Positions 25,182 through 33,357 of a DNA stretch of 64,000 bases are shown piece after piece. The stretch's first letter is position 1, and every line of letters starts with the position of its first letter. The notes under the pieces were generated by a model. It searched no databases. It was not told the DNA's origin and saw only the letters and a list, made by a program, of their open reading frames with translations. This DNA comes from Microbacterium lacticum (GTDB taxonomy: Bacteria; Actinomycetota; Actinomycetes; Actinomycetales; Microbacteriaceae), in contig NZ_VFPS01000003.1 in assembly GCF_006716815.1 (NCBI RefSeq), positions 186,001 to 250,000 on the forward strand, written 5' to 3'. The position numbers were made by a program, and so were the translations under genes.

Positions 25182-26779
25182 TCATCTCCCCCCGGACGCG
25201 TCGCAGCCCGCCGGAACCGCCGTCATGACCGTCCCGCATCCCGGCAGCGCGTCGACTCCATCCGGGTCAGACGCCGCGACCGCAAGCATGAGGCGTAACG
25301 CGGTCGCCGTCAGGCGCTCTGCCAGTGCGAGCTTCTCCATCCACTCGCCCTGCGGGTGGAGTTGGAGGAAAACGTCCAGCTCGTCGAACGCCGCCGAGGC
25401 CTCTGCGGCCTCCGCATGAACGGTCCCGACCTCGCCGACAACGTCACGCGCCCGCATGAGTTCCTCGAAGCCGTCCGGACCGTCGCTGAACCGCTCACCG
25501 CCATTCGTGAAGAGCTTCTCGGCGACGTCGGTCGACTGGTCCGCGAGGAATGTCTCATATTTGACCGCGTACACGAGGAGATCGACCACAGTGTCCAGAA
25601 GTGTCTCTCTCCCCGCCGCAGCGCCGCCTACCACCTGATCGATACGATCCATCTTGCGGGCGAGGTTGGCTGCGATGCTGATTAGCTCTCCGCGCCTTTT
25701 CCACGAGTTGCCGTAGGCGACATCCTTCGACCGATGCAGATCGATGACGGACTCGCGCAGGTCGGCCCAATTCACCGCGGAAACGGGTGAGGACAATAGC
25801 TGGGCGGAGTCTCGAAACAGTTGCTCGTGGAGCGCGAAGGCGATATCGCTGTGGCCGAGCTCGTCAACGAGTTCACGTTGCCGCGCATCGTCGGCACCCG
25901 CTGCGATCGCCCACTTGATCGCGATCGCTTGAAGGAACTGACGCAGTAACGGGTCGGGGAACTCAGCGATCTCCGCGTGACAGTCCTCCCCGGAAGCGAG
26001 TCGAGCTTCGAGGTCAAACCAGCGATCGAGCACATCCGCGAAGTCCTCCCACGGAGTCCTGAACTGGGCGCCCGCCCACGCTTCCTCATAGCCGGTGGCG
26101 CTACCAAACCCGGTGAGCGCACGGTCAGCTTGCTCATTCCGCTCGTCGTAGAGATGAAGGGATGAGATGAAGAACGACACGTGACCAACTCGTGCACCGA
26201 GCCAGAAGGCCATCATCTCGTGCAGCACACTCCACTCGAACGTGTTGATGCCGGAGAATCCCCACAGGATGTCGTTGGAACGCACGGTCACGTTGAGGTA
26301 GACGCTGCCATTCCTGACGAGGAAGTGCAGCCAGTTGTTGCAGGGCACATCGAGCGTGTCCACGAAGTCGCGCGCCGGATCGAACAGGACAGCTACCGCC
26401 CGGCGAGACTCAGGGTCCGAACGGAGGAGCTTGCGGATCTCATCCACCTGATCGACTCCACCCCAGTCGCGCAACCGTGGCCCATAGCCACCACGCCATG
26501 TAACCTTGTCGTCCGAGAACTGCAGCGCGCGGCCGAGATAGCGGGCCAGATAGTCCATATCATTGCGGCCAGCGAGCACCCACATCGTCTCGGCGATGGT
26601 CGCGAACACATCGTTGCGACGACCCGGTACGGGATGAAACGTTCCGTTGGCTGCGCCAACGTAACAGTACGTGCGAGACGCTCGTGAGTAGGCAGTCCGC
26701 GAACCGTCACCGGTTGCCCACTCGAACGGATCTCGGCAAGCTCGGCGATGAAGGCCCGCGCAGCATTGCGATAAACCAT
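25182..26779 (-). pseudogene. Thymidylate-synthase-like/Nmad1 (DUF1599) fusion with one frameshift
   Basis: ATG at 26779 (after GGGGAGGG) starts MVYRNAARAFIAELAEIRSS and runs to ERFIP; the synthase fold then resumes in another frame as VPGRRNDVFATIAETMWVLAG near 26628-26633. One missing G in a CCGGTACC-like site explains it. The synthase part has the catalytic-Cys region DVPCNNWLHF and RSNDILWGFSGINTFEW. The C-terminal domain has SKDVAYGNSWKRRGEL and DTVVDLLVYAVKYETFL, the Nmad1/DUF1599 pattern. Restored length would be about 532 residues. Such synthases can make 5-hydroxymethyl-pyrimidine nucleotides; dUMP versus dCMP cannot be decided here. It may be a real mutation or a sequence error. Confidence 0.75.
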
Positions 26780-27042
26780 TTGACCCTCCCCGGAGTTGCT
26801 TCTTGAAACCGAGTATCCCGCGCCTCGCGGAGAATCCTGGCGCAGAAGAATCACGGGGTCGGCTGTTTCGTGGAAATATCTCGGTCACGACACGCACGCG
26901 ATCCTGCATTCCGCATATCCAAGTCCACTTGGGTACACCCCGCGGAGATACTCGCGACTGTCCCTTGTAAGAGCAATGCCCGTTTAGGGATCGAACAACG
27001 TGCGAGGAAGGTCGCGGATGGTGAGGCTCGGTGTCGCCTAAC
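26780..27042. other. Intergenic region upstream of the synthase gene
   Basis: 263 bases between the synthase start and the IS481 copy. It should hold the promoter of the synthase/hmdU-kinase-like operon. No open frame, repeat or clear operator was found. Confidence 0.4.
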
Positions 27043-27326
27043 TGTGATGTCCAGGCAGGTTGTTGAGTCTGCTGATGGGTGCGGCTCCGACTGCGGAGTG
27101 GTGCCTGTGATGATTGTAGGTGTGTAGCCAGGCGGGTAGCGCGGCTCGGCGTTCGGATTCTGATCCGTAGAAGCGTGCGTAGGCCCAGCCGTCGGCGAGG
27201 GTGCGGTGGAACCGCTCGATCTTGCCATTGGTCTGTGGACGATAGGGGCGGGTGCGCTTGTGTCGGACGCCGAGCAGGGTGCAGGCATCTCGCCATGCGT
27301 AGGAGCGATAGGCCGACCCGTTGTCG

Positions 27327-28783
27327 GGCTCTTCGGACATTCGGTGGGGGTCATGGGGTGAGGCCGCCGGCGGCGAGGAGCATGCGGAGCCGGTAGTTGT
27401 CGCGGTTGCGGTAGCCGCGGGCGAGGCGGCGGTGGAGCTCGATGATCCCGTTCACCGCCTCAGTGCCGCCGTTCGATGATCGTCCGGTCGTGAAGTAGGC
27501 CAGGAACGCGGCTCGCCAGCGGCGGAGGGTGCGGCCGAGGCGGGCGATCTCGGGGATCGGGCAGGTGTGGAATGTGTCGACGACCTTCTCGGCGATCCGC
27601 CGCCCCTCGGCGAGGTCCTTCTGGTGGTAGGCGGAACGCAGTTGCTGGGCGCACTGCCATGCGACGAACACCTCGTCGTGCGCGGGGTCGGCCTCGATCG
27701 CTGCCGCGAGCCTGGTCCGCTGCTTCTCGGTGAGGTTCTCGGCGCCGGCGCGGAGGATGGTCTGGATCCCGTAGAGCGGATCGCCCTTCCGGCCGCGGTG
27801 ACCGAGGGTGTCCTGCTGGACACGTCGGCGGACCTCGTCGACGGCGGCGGTGCCGAGCTTGACGACGTGGAACGCGTCGAGCACCGCGACGGCGTCCTCG
27901 AGCTTGTCGTCGATCGCGGTCTTGTATCCGGCGAACGGGTCCAACGCCGCGACCTTCACGTTGTTCCGGAACGCGTCGCCGCGCTCGTCGAGCCAGGCCG
28001 CGTAGGCCTTCCCCGATCTGCCCGGCACGAGGTCGAGCAGCCGGGCACGGGTGCGACCGTGCTCATCCCGGGTCAGGTCGACCATCCCGGTCAGCTCCTT
28101 CGGGCCGCGCTTGCGGGAGTCGACGTGATGCCAGATGTGCTCGTCGACGCCGAGGGTGGTGACGTTCTCGAACCGGGACTCGTCGGCAGCCAGCTTGACG
28201 AGTTCGGGCTCAACGGCCCGCCACACCGTCTTCCACGACGTGCCCAGCTGTCGGGCCAGGCCCGCGATCGTGGCGTGCTCGCGGCGCAGCTGCCCGATCG
28301 CCCACGTCACCGCGCGCATGGTGATCGACCCGCGCGCGGCGACCAGGGTCGGGACCTGCTCCACGAACGTCCTCCTCATGCAGTCGGGATCATCACAACG
28401 CCACACCCGCTGCCGCCAGATCAGTCGCACCCGCGTCGCGCCGGGCACGTCGTGAAGAACGCGGCGGCGGCGACCCCGACCGACAGCGAGCACCCCGCAC
28501 GACGGGCAACCGGCCGGCGCCGCGGGGCTCGAGACCGTCACCACCAGCAGCCCGTCCAGACGCTCGACCGCCTCGACATGGACGCCGTCGAGACCGAGCA
28601 GCAGATCGCAGCGGGAGCACGGGCAAGCGGCAGAGCGCGCATCAGCGCACCCCGAACTATGGTGAGACACGTCGAGGTCCTCGGTTGGAGCAGCAGTTGG
28701 CGCTACTGATCCTCGGGGACCTCGACCCCTACCCGCCCGAACTCACCCGGCGAGCCTCACCCCCACCGGAAGTCCGAAGAGCC
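27327..28783 (-). mobile_element. ISL3-family insertion sequence
   Basis: 1457 bp. Terminal inverted repeats begin GGCTCTTCGGAC and end GTCCGAAGAGCC, extending imperfectly to about 24 bp. Flanked by an exact 8-bp duplication CGTTGTCG (27319-27326 and 28784-28791), the standard size for ISL3. Inserted inside the IS481 transposase gene. Confidence 0.95.
27351..28670 (-). CDS. ISL3-family transposase
   Basis: A 439-residue transposase. It has an N-terminal zinc-binding region with CPSCG and CDDPDCMRRTFVEQ, an HTH (IGQLRREHATIAGLARQLG), and a DDE core with TTLGVDEHIWHHV, KVAALDPFAGYKTAI, LDAFHVVKLG and the C-terminal SSNGGTEAVNGIIELHRRLARG. This is the domain order of ISL3 transposases. It appears intact and, with its exact target duplication, probably active or recently so. 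Confidence 0.95.
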   Translation of the reverse strand: MSHHSSGCADARSAACPCSRCDLLLGLDGVHVEAVERLDGLLVVTVSSPAAPAGCPSCGVLAVGRGRRRRVLHDVPGATRVRLIWRQRVWRCDDPDCMRRTFVEQVPTLVAARGSITMRAVTWAIGQLRREHATIAGLARQLGTSWKTVWRAVEPELVKLAADESRFENVTTLGVDEHIWHHVDSRKRGPKELTGMVDLTRDEHGRTRARLLDLVPGRSGKAYAAWLDERGDAFRNNVKVAALDPFAGYKTAIDDKLEDAVAVLDAFHVVKLGTAAVDEVRRRVQQDTLGHRGRKGDPLYGIQTILRAGAENLTEKQRTRLAAAIEADPAHDEVFVAWQCAQQLRSAYHQKDLAEGRRIAEKVVDTFHTCPIPEIARLGRTLRRWRAAFLAYFTTGRSSNGGTEAVNGIIELHRRLARGYRNRDNYRLRMLLAAGGLTP

Positions 28784-29749
28784 CGTTGTCGGATAAGACG
28801 CGCTCGACTGTGACGCCGCGATCTGCGAACCAGGCGGCAGCGCGTTCAAGGACACCGATCGCCGTGACGGCTTTCTCGTCGGCGCAGATCTCGGCGTAGG
28901 CAACGCGGGAGTAGTCATCGATAACGGTATGGACGAATGCGGTGCCGATGTTCGGGTGACCTTTGCTGGTTCTTCCCGTGCGGAGAGCCGTCGTCGCCTT
29001 GTGTTTGTCTCCTTGCTGCTTGCCGACGAACCGCCAGCCACCACCATCGGGGATGCTGCCGAATTTGGTCACGTCGACGTGAATCATCGATCCGGGATGG
29101 GGATGCTCGTATCGGCGGATGGGTTCGCCGGTAACCCGATCGATATGACTGAGTCTGTTGATCCGCGCGCGCACCAGTACCGCATGAACAGTCGAGGTCG
29201 GGAGGCCGAGCTCCGCGGCGATCTGCGCCGGGCCGAGCCGGCGTCGCCACCGTGCCTTCACGATCCGTTTGACCAGCTCGGGAGGGGTCTTGGTCGGCAT
29301 CGATCGCGGCCGGCTGGATCTGTCGAGCATCCCTGCTGCCCCCTCGACGCGGAACCTGACGGCCCACTTCCGCGCCGTAGGCGGCGAGGTCATGAACATC
29401 TTCGCCGCGACAGTGGCGGACCAATGCTCTTCGACAATGAGCTTGGCCAGCCGCAAACGAGCGCGCGGGGTCAGAGCAGCGTTAGCGTGGGACATGAAGG
29501 CCTCCTGTGTTGCGTGAGCGGTTTCTAAACAGCTCCACTCTCGCAACCGGAGGCCTTCACCCCTCAGAAATCACGAGCGATTCACGCAACAACGTCCCTG
29601 GACATCACAGCTAACCCTCGCAGAATCGGAGTCGGGGACGCGAGGCCCTCCACTGCTGTGGGCCGTATCCGTTGCCGGGGTGCTGTCGATGTTCCCCATC
29701 GCGCTCGCATCGCCCAGCCTCTGCGGGATCGGCTGCTACTTGCCGGGCT

Positions 29750-30106
29750 TTATCCGGTACGACGCACTCGCGTCACCAGGACGTCGTCGGGACTATACAG
29801 AAACCGTGCCCGGAACGAGGCCAGGGAGGACTGCGGTTCGAAATCGGAGGCGAGCTGGCCGGCCAGGCGTTCAACGAGCCCGGCGCCGCCGTAGCAGGTC
29901 GGGGTGTGGAGCGGCCAGTACGCGGTGAATGACTTGTCGCTTTTTGTACCCGCGCGCGAACGGCGGGTCCTTCGTCAGGTCGAATCTCTCGAAGCGCTCA
30001 CCCGTCTGCACCAGATCAACCCCCCGCTGCATCACCCCGTAGGTCTGGCTCCGAGCATCGTCGCAACGCCCGGCCTCATCGAGGAGGCCGTTGATCGGCG
30101 CCGGGA
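29750..30106 (-). pseudogene. Remnant of an unidentified gene at the island A edge
   Basis: This gap between the nested IS and the PadR gene holds coding-like sequence on the minus strand. One frame reads QTYGVMQRGVDLVQTGERFE, FDLTKDPPFARGYKKRQVIH and RVLAAPHPDL. A second frame then continues CYGGAGLVERLAGQLASDFE and SSLASFRARFLYSPDDVLVT, ending at 29750. A shift near 29895 separates them. No family recognised; an ATG at 30032 could start a 53-residue product. The stretch 29610-29749 shows nothing. Confidence 0.35.
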
Positions 30107-30742
30107 TCAGCGGCGCAGGGCCCGCGCCAGGTCGCGGAGCGTGTCGTCGAGCGAACGAGCGAGGTCGTCGACGACGGATGCCGCGAGCGAGCCGCCGCGC
30201 GCCAGGTGGGTGCGCAGGTCGGTGCGCACGGACGTGCGGAAGTCGGTGACGATCGCCTCGGCGCGGCGCACCTGCTCCCGTGCATCTGCGCGGGAGGCCG
30301 ATCGCGCGTCGGCGCGCGCCACGTCGTCTGACTGCGCCCGCTCCTTCGCCGCGCCCTGTTCGGCCTGTGCGGCGGCGGCGAGGTCGGCGCGCAGGCTCTT
30401 CATGGCCTCGCGCACGCTGCCGCGCACCTCGTCGGCGATGAGGCGCACGCTGTCGGCGAGCCCGGCCTCGATGCCCTCGAGGTCACCCGCGCGCGCGACG
30501 ACTTCGGCGTGCCCGGCCTCGGTGATCGCGTAGATCGTCTTGCGACCCTCGACGCTCTTGGTGACCAGCCCCTCCTCCTCGAGCTTCGCCAGCCGCGGAT
30601 AGATCGTGCCAGCGCTCGGCGTGTACGTGCCGCCGGTGCGGTCGGAGAGCGCCTGCATCAGGTCGTATCCGTGCCGCGGTGACTCGTCGAGCAGGTTCAG
30701 CAGGTACAGGCGCAGGTCGCCGTGAGAGAAGACGGGAGGCAT
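30107..30742 (-). CDS. PadR-family regulator with long C-terminal domain
   Basis: A 211-residue regulator. The PadR winged helix (residues about 5-85) contains DLRLYLLNLLDESPRHGYDL and SAGTIYPRLAKLEEEGLV. The rest is a long helical, charged coiled-coil-like region (Ala/Arg/Glu-rich, about 95-210) ending DDTLRDLARALRR. It follows the DUF4097 gene with the start two bases after that stop, so they are one operon, and it probably binds the AT-rich inverted repeat upstream of that operon. PadR-DUF4097 pairs are common in actinobacteria and linked to envelope stress. Confidence 0.88.
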   Translation of the reverse strand: MPPVFSHGDLRLYLLNLLDESPRHGYDLMQALSDRTGGTYTPSAGTIYPRLAKLEEEGLVTKSVEGRKTIYAITEAGHAEVVARAGDLEGIEAGLADSVRLIADEVRGSVREAMKSLRADLAAAAQAEQGAAKERAQSDDVARADARSASRADAREQVRRAEAIVTDFRTSVRTDLRTHLARGGSLAASVVDDLARSLDDTLRDLARALRR

Positions 30743-30744
30743 GC

Positions 30745-31758
30745 TCACGCCTCCCGATCGGTGTCGAGGCGATCGGTGTCCGGGCGCTCGCCGTCGGGGC
30801 GCTCGGTGCCGAACCCGTCGCCGTCGAGGCGGTCCGGGTCGGCGGCGGCCTCGACCGACGCGCCACCCGAGGCATCCTCGACGGAGACCTCCTGCAGGGC
30901 GGGCTCGTCGACGTGCGGAGCCACCTCGTCGAACGAGTTGTGCTCGACGGATGCCGCGCGGCGCAGCACCATGATCGCGCCGGAGACCGAGTTGACGCGC
31001 ACGTCGACGAAGCTGCCGCTGAGCTCGCCGTCGGAGTCGACCCAGTTGGTCGGCCCCGAGCCCGACCGCTTGATGCCGTCGACGAGCACCCGGCCGCTCA
31101 CCGAGCGCAGCACGTAGTTGGCGGCGTGCCCCTCGTCGAGGCGCACGGTGCTCTTGCCCGACACGGTGTTGAGGTTCACCGTGTCGACGCGCCCGGTCGA
31201 GTCGACGAGCAGGTCGCCCGACACCGTGTCGATCGTGGCCTTGCGGATGCTGCCGGTCGCGGCGACCTCGCCCGAGACCGAGTTGGCGGTCAGCGCACCG
31301 TCGAGGCTGCGGACCTGCACGTCGCCCGACACCGCGTTGACCGACAGGTCGCCGACGAGACCGTCGACGATGAGGTCGCCCGACACCGTGTTCAGGCGCG
31401 CACCCGACCGCAGACCCGACACGAGGGCGCTCGCCGAGACGACGCCCAGGTTCAGGGCGATCCCGCGCGGCACCGCGACGCTCACCTCGGCCTTGGGGCC
31501 GGCGGCGCCGAAGTTGCGGAACACCTCGAGGAAGTTGTCCCAGCGCAGCTGCGCGTGGTCGATCTCGACGACGTCGCCGGATGCCTCGATGCGGAGGTCT
31601 TTGCCGGTCACCGCGTGCACCTCGATGCGCACGCCCGGTTCGTCGTGGGCGACGACGTCCACCTGGCCGCCGACGAGGCCGATCTTGAGCTTGCGGATGT
31701 CTTCGAGGTCGATCACGCGGGACTCGCCCGGCTTGATGAGCCACTTCTCGATCGTCAT
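30745..31758 (-). CDS. DUF4097 beta-solenoid protein
   Basis: A 337-residue protein. The core (about 95-265) is built of repeated strands carrying a recurrent T/SVSGD(L/V) motif (LNTVSGDLIVDG, VNAVSGDVQV, IDTVSGDLLVDS, LNTVSGKSTVRL), the DUF4097 right-handed beta-helix. No signal peptide or membrane helix, so cytoplasmic or peripheral. The C-terminal 60 residues are disordered and acidic. ATG at 31758. First gene of the DUF4097-PadR operon. Function unknown; the family is described as adhesin-like. Confidence 0.85.
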   Translation of the reverse strand: MTIEKWLIKPGESRVIDLEDIRKLKIGLVGGQVDVVAHDEPGVRIEVHAVTGKDLRIEASGDVVEIDHAQLRWDNFLEVFRNFGAAGPKAEVSVAVPRGIALNLGVVSASALVSGLRSGARLNTVSGDLIVDGLVGDLSVNAVSGDVQVRSLDGALTANSVSGEVAATGSIRKATIDTVSGDLLVDSTGRVDTVNLNTVSGKSTVRLDEGHAANYVLRSVSGRVLVDGIKRSGSGPTNWVDSDGELSGSFVDVRVNSVSGAIMVLRRAASVEHNSFDEVAPHVDEPALQEVSVEDASGGASVEAAADPDRLDGDGFGTERPDGERPDTDRLDTDREA

Positions 31759-31782
31759 GGTCTGTCTCCTGCGTTGCGCGAA

Positions 31783-31826
31783 TCGAGATATATCGCGTTG
31801 ATCCGATCAAACACGATATATCTCGA
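31783..31826 (-). promoter_or_regulatory. Candidate PadR operator
   Basis: TCGAGATATATCG (31783-31795) and CGATATATCTCGA (31814-31826) are perfect 13-bp inverted arms with an 18-base spacer, starting 25 bases before the DUF4097 start codon. Each arm also contains an ATATAT core. This is markedly AT-rich for the genome, as expected for a PadR autoregulatory site overlapping the promoter. Confidence 0.6.
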
Positions 31827-31879
31827 CTTTGTCAACACCCCGCTTTCCAAGCCCGCGACCGAGCGCCGCGAACGCGAGG

Positions 31880-31908
31880 TTGACATTGACGCGGCGTCAA
31901 CCTTTACC
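31880..31908 (+). promoter_or_regulatory. MerR-type promoter with palindrome between -35 and -10
   Basis: TTGACA (31880-31885) and TTTACC (31903-31908) are spaced by 17 bases, and the palindrome TTGACGC-G-GCGTCAA (31886-31900) fills the spacer. MerR regulators bind such spacer palindromes in their own promoters. The -10 is only ten bases from the ATG, so the mRNA may be leaderless. Confidence 0.6.
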
Positions 31909-31917
31909 GTGGCATCC

Positions 31918-32679
31918 ATGAACGAATGGTCGACCCACGAGGTCGCGCGTCTCGCCGGAACGACGAGCCGCACGCTCCGCCATTACGACGCGATCGGGCT
32001 GCTGAGCCCCACCCGCGTCGGGGCGAACGGCTACCGCTACTACGACAGCGACGCCCTCGTGCGCCTGCAGCGCATCCTGCTGATGCGGGAGCTCGGACTC
32101 GGGCTGCCGCAGATCGCCGATGTGCTCGCGCGGCCGGCGACGGTCGACGAGGCGCTCGTGCAGCACCTCGCCTGGCCGCGAGAGGAGCAGGGCCGCCTCG
32201 GCCGGCAGATCGCCTCGGTGGAATCGACCCTCGAGACACGGAAGAATGGAGAAGAGCCCGTGGCAGAGCAGATGTTCGACGGGTTCGATCACACCGCCCA
32301 TCGGCGCGAGGTCGCCGAGCGCTGGGGAGAGCAGGCCGCGGCCGACTCCGACCGGTGGTGGCAGGGACTCGACGAGGCCCTGAAGGGCGACGGGAAGGCC
32401 CAGACCGCGGCGCTCGGCGCCGCGTGGACAGATGCCGCGACGCGGGCGATCGCGCCGGACGGCGCCGAGGCGCACGAGCTCGCCGCCCGCCACGTGGCGT
32501 GGCTGCGCGGCATCCCGGGCACCCCGGCCGCCGACCCCGACGGCGACGCCGCCGGGTACGTGCGCGGGCTCGGCGAGCTGTACGTCGCCGACCCCCGCTT
32601 CGCGGCGAACTACGGCGGACAGGCGGGCGCGGAGTTCGTGCGCGACGCCCTCGCCGCCTACGCCGACGCCCACCTGTGA
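31918..32679 (+). CDS. MerR-family regulator with TipAS antibiotic-recognition domain
   Basis: A 253-residue protein. The MerR winged helix (residues 1-75) begins STHEVARLAGTTSRTLRHYD with the wing GANGYRYYDSDAL. A coiled-coil linker (about 80-115) leads to a TipAS domain (about 125-250), recognisable in the ends EVAERWGEQ and YVADPRFAANYGG. TipA-type regulators bind thiopeptide-like or other xenobiotics through the C-domain and activate transcription. No resistance gene lies directly downstream; the likely autoregulated promoter is at 31880-31908. A strong terminator follows. Confidence 0.88.
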   Translation: MNEWSTHEVARLAGTTSRTLRHYDAIGLLSPTRVGANGYRYYDSDALVRLQRILLMRELGLGLPQIADVLARPATVDEALVQHLAWPREEQGRLGRQIASVESTLETRKNGEEPVAEQMFDGFDHTAHRREVAERWGEQAAADSDRWWQGLDEALKGDGKAQTAALGAAWTDAATRAIAPDGAEAHELAARHVAWLRGIPGTPAADPDGDAAGYVRGLGELYVADPRFAANYGGQAGAEFVRDALAAYADAHL

Positions 32680-32715
32680 TCGGCGGCTGCGCCATGGGCG
32701 CACCCGCACACACGA

Positions 32716-32749
32716 CGACGCCCCTGCGGAGTGATCCGCAGGGGCGTCG
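32716..32749. terminator. Bidirectional stem-loop terminator
   Basis: A perfect 15-bp stem, CGACGCCCCTGCGGA paired with TCCGCAGGGGCGTCG, with loop GTGA, between the convergent MerR gene and the small membrane protein gene. Confidence 0.8.
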
Positions 32750-32773
32750 CCCTTGTGTTCTCGGGACGAGGCG

Positions 32774-32935
32774 TTACGCCTTGCCGCCCCGCACGACTCG
32801 CAGCAGGAACGCGATCAGCGCGATCACGCCGACGATCAGCGCGACCCACAGCAGCCAGCTCAGAGCGGTGTTCATGCCGCCGACGATGGCGAGCACGATG
32901 GCGACGACGATGATGATCAGAAGAGCAATGTTCAT
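32774..32935 (-). CDS. Small hydrophobic two-helix protein
   Basis: A 53-residue protein: MNIALLIIIVVAIVLAIVGG, a short turn (MNTALSW), a second helix (LLWVALIVGVIALIAFLL) and a basic tail, RVVRGGKA. Preceded by a clear AAGGAG ribosome site. Almost entirely membrane-embedded; resembles small stress-associated hydrophobic proteins of Microbacteriaceae. Function unknown. Confidence 0.7.
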   Translation of the reverse strand: MNIALLIIIVVAIVLAIVGGMNTALSWLLWVALIVGVIALIAFLLRVVRGGKA

Positions 32936-33086
32936 GGGGAGGCTCCTTTTTCCTTCGGGGGGAGGTCATGGGAACGCCATGACGCCACGGCCACAATGGG
33001 CCACCGTGGCTCCCCGAAAATACCCTCGATCGGCAATCGTGCGGACCCCCTTGCCAGGCGGCCCCGCGGTGCGATAAGGCCGAAGT

Positions 33087-33356
33087 ATGCCCCAGAACCG
33101 CACCCCCTCCTCGCTCAAAGATCCGCACCTCTACGAAGAGCTCCGGAAGGATGGCGCCTCGAAGCAGAAGGCCGCCCGCATCTCCAATGCCGTCGCCCGC
33201 GACGGCGCGAAGGCGGTCGGTCACCGCGGCGGCGAGGCGGGGTCGTACGACGACTGGACGGTGTCCGAACTGCGCGCCCGCGCGAAGGAGCTCGGCCTCT
33301 CGGGCTACTCCGGCAAGCGCAAGGCGGAGCTCATCGACATGCTGCGGCACTCCTGA
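33087..33356 (+). CDS. SAP/Rho-N-domain small protein
   Basis: An 89-residue basic protein. The N-terminal part (LYEELRKDGASKQKAARISN) is the pattern of the DUF7218 type. The C-terminal 38 residues (YDDWTVSELRARAKELGLSG and YSGKRKAELIDMLR) form a SAP or Rho-N-terminal helix-extension-helix that binds nucleic acid. It ends one base before the topoisomerase GTG, so the genes are translationally linked, consistent with a DNA-associated role. Confidence 0.8.
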   Translation: MPQNRTPSSLKDPHLYEELRKDGASKQKAARISNAVARDGAKAVGHRGGEAGSYDDWTVSELRARAKELGLSGYSGKRKAELIDMLRHS

Positions 33357-33357
33357 C

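Larger units (their letters stand above)
27038..29495 (-). pseudogene. IS481-family transposase split by ISL3
   Basis: The N-terminal part (from ATG 29495, MSHANAALTPRARLRLAKLI) runs to VERVLSDNG. The C-terminal part resumes left of the ISL3 element with SAYRSYAWRDACTLLGVRHK, PQTNGKIERFHRTLADGW and NLPGHH, ending at 27038. The interruption falls within the second catalytic Asp region, so no active product is expected. The TAG stop again lies in the target sequence (CTAA read on this strand as TTAG). The uninterrupted copy is at 46869-47861. Confidence 0.92.
27043..29609 (-). mobile_element. IS481-family element (1102 bp) interrupted by an ISL3 element
   Basis: Ends are TGTGATGTCCAGG (27043) and CCTGGACATCACA (29609). 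Subtracting the nested ISL3 element and its 8-bp duplicate leaves 1102 bp, exactly the length of the copy at 46755-47856, and the encoded protein parts are identical. Outer flanks share CTAAC (CCTAAC left, GCTAAC right), a variant of the usual CTAG target. Inverted relative to the 46.7-kb copy. Confidence 0.93.

Noticed and set aside
19525..30106. Integrase-mediated genomic island with att repeats
   Set aside because: No integrase, tRNA gene or direct repeat was found at the edges; transfer is supported only by composition and gene content.
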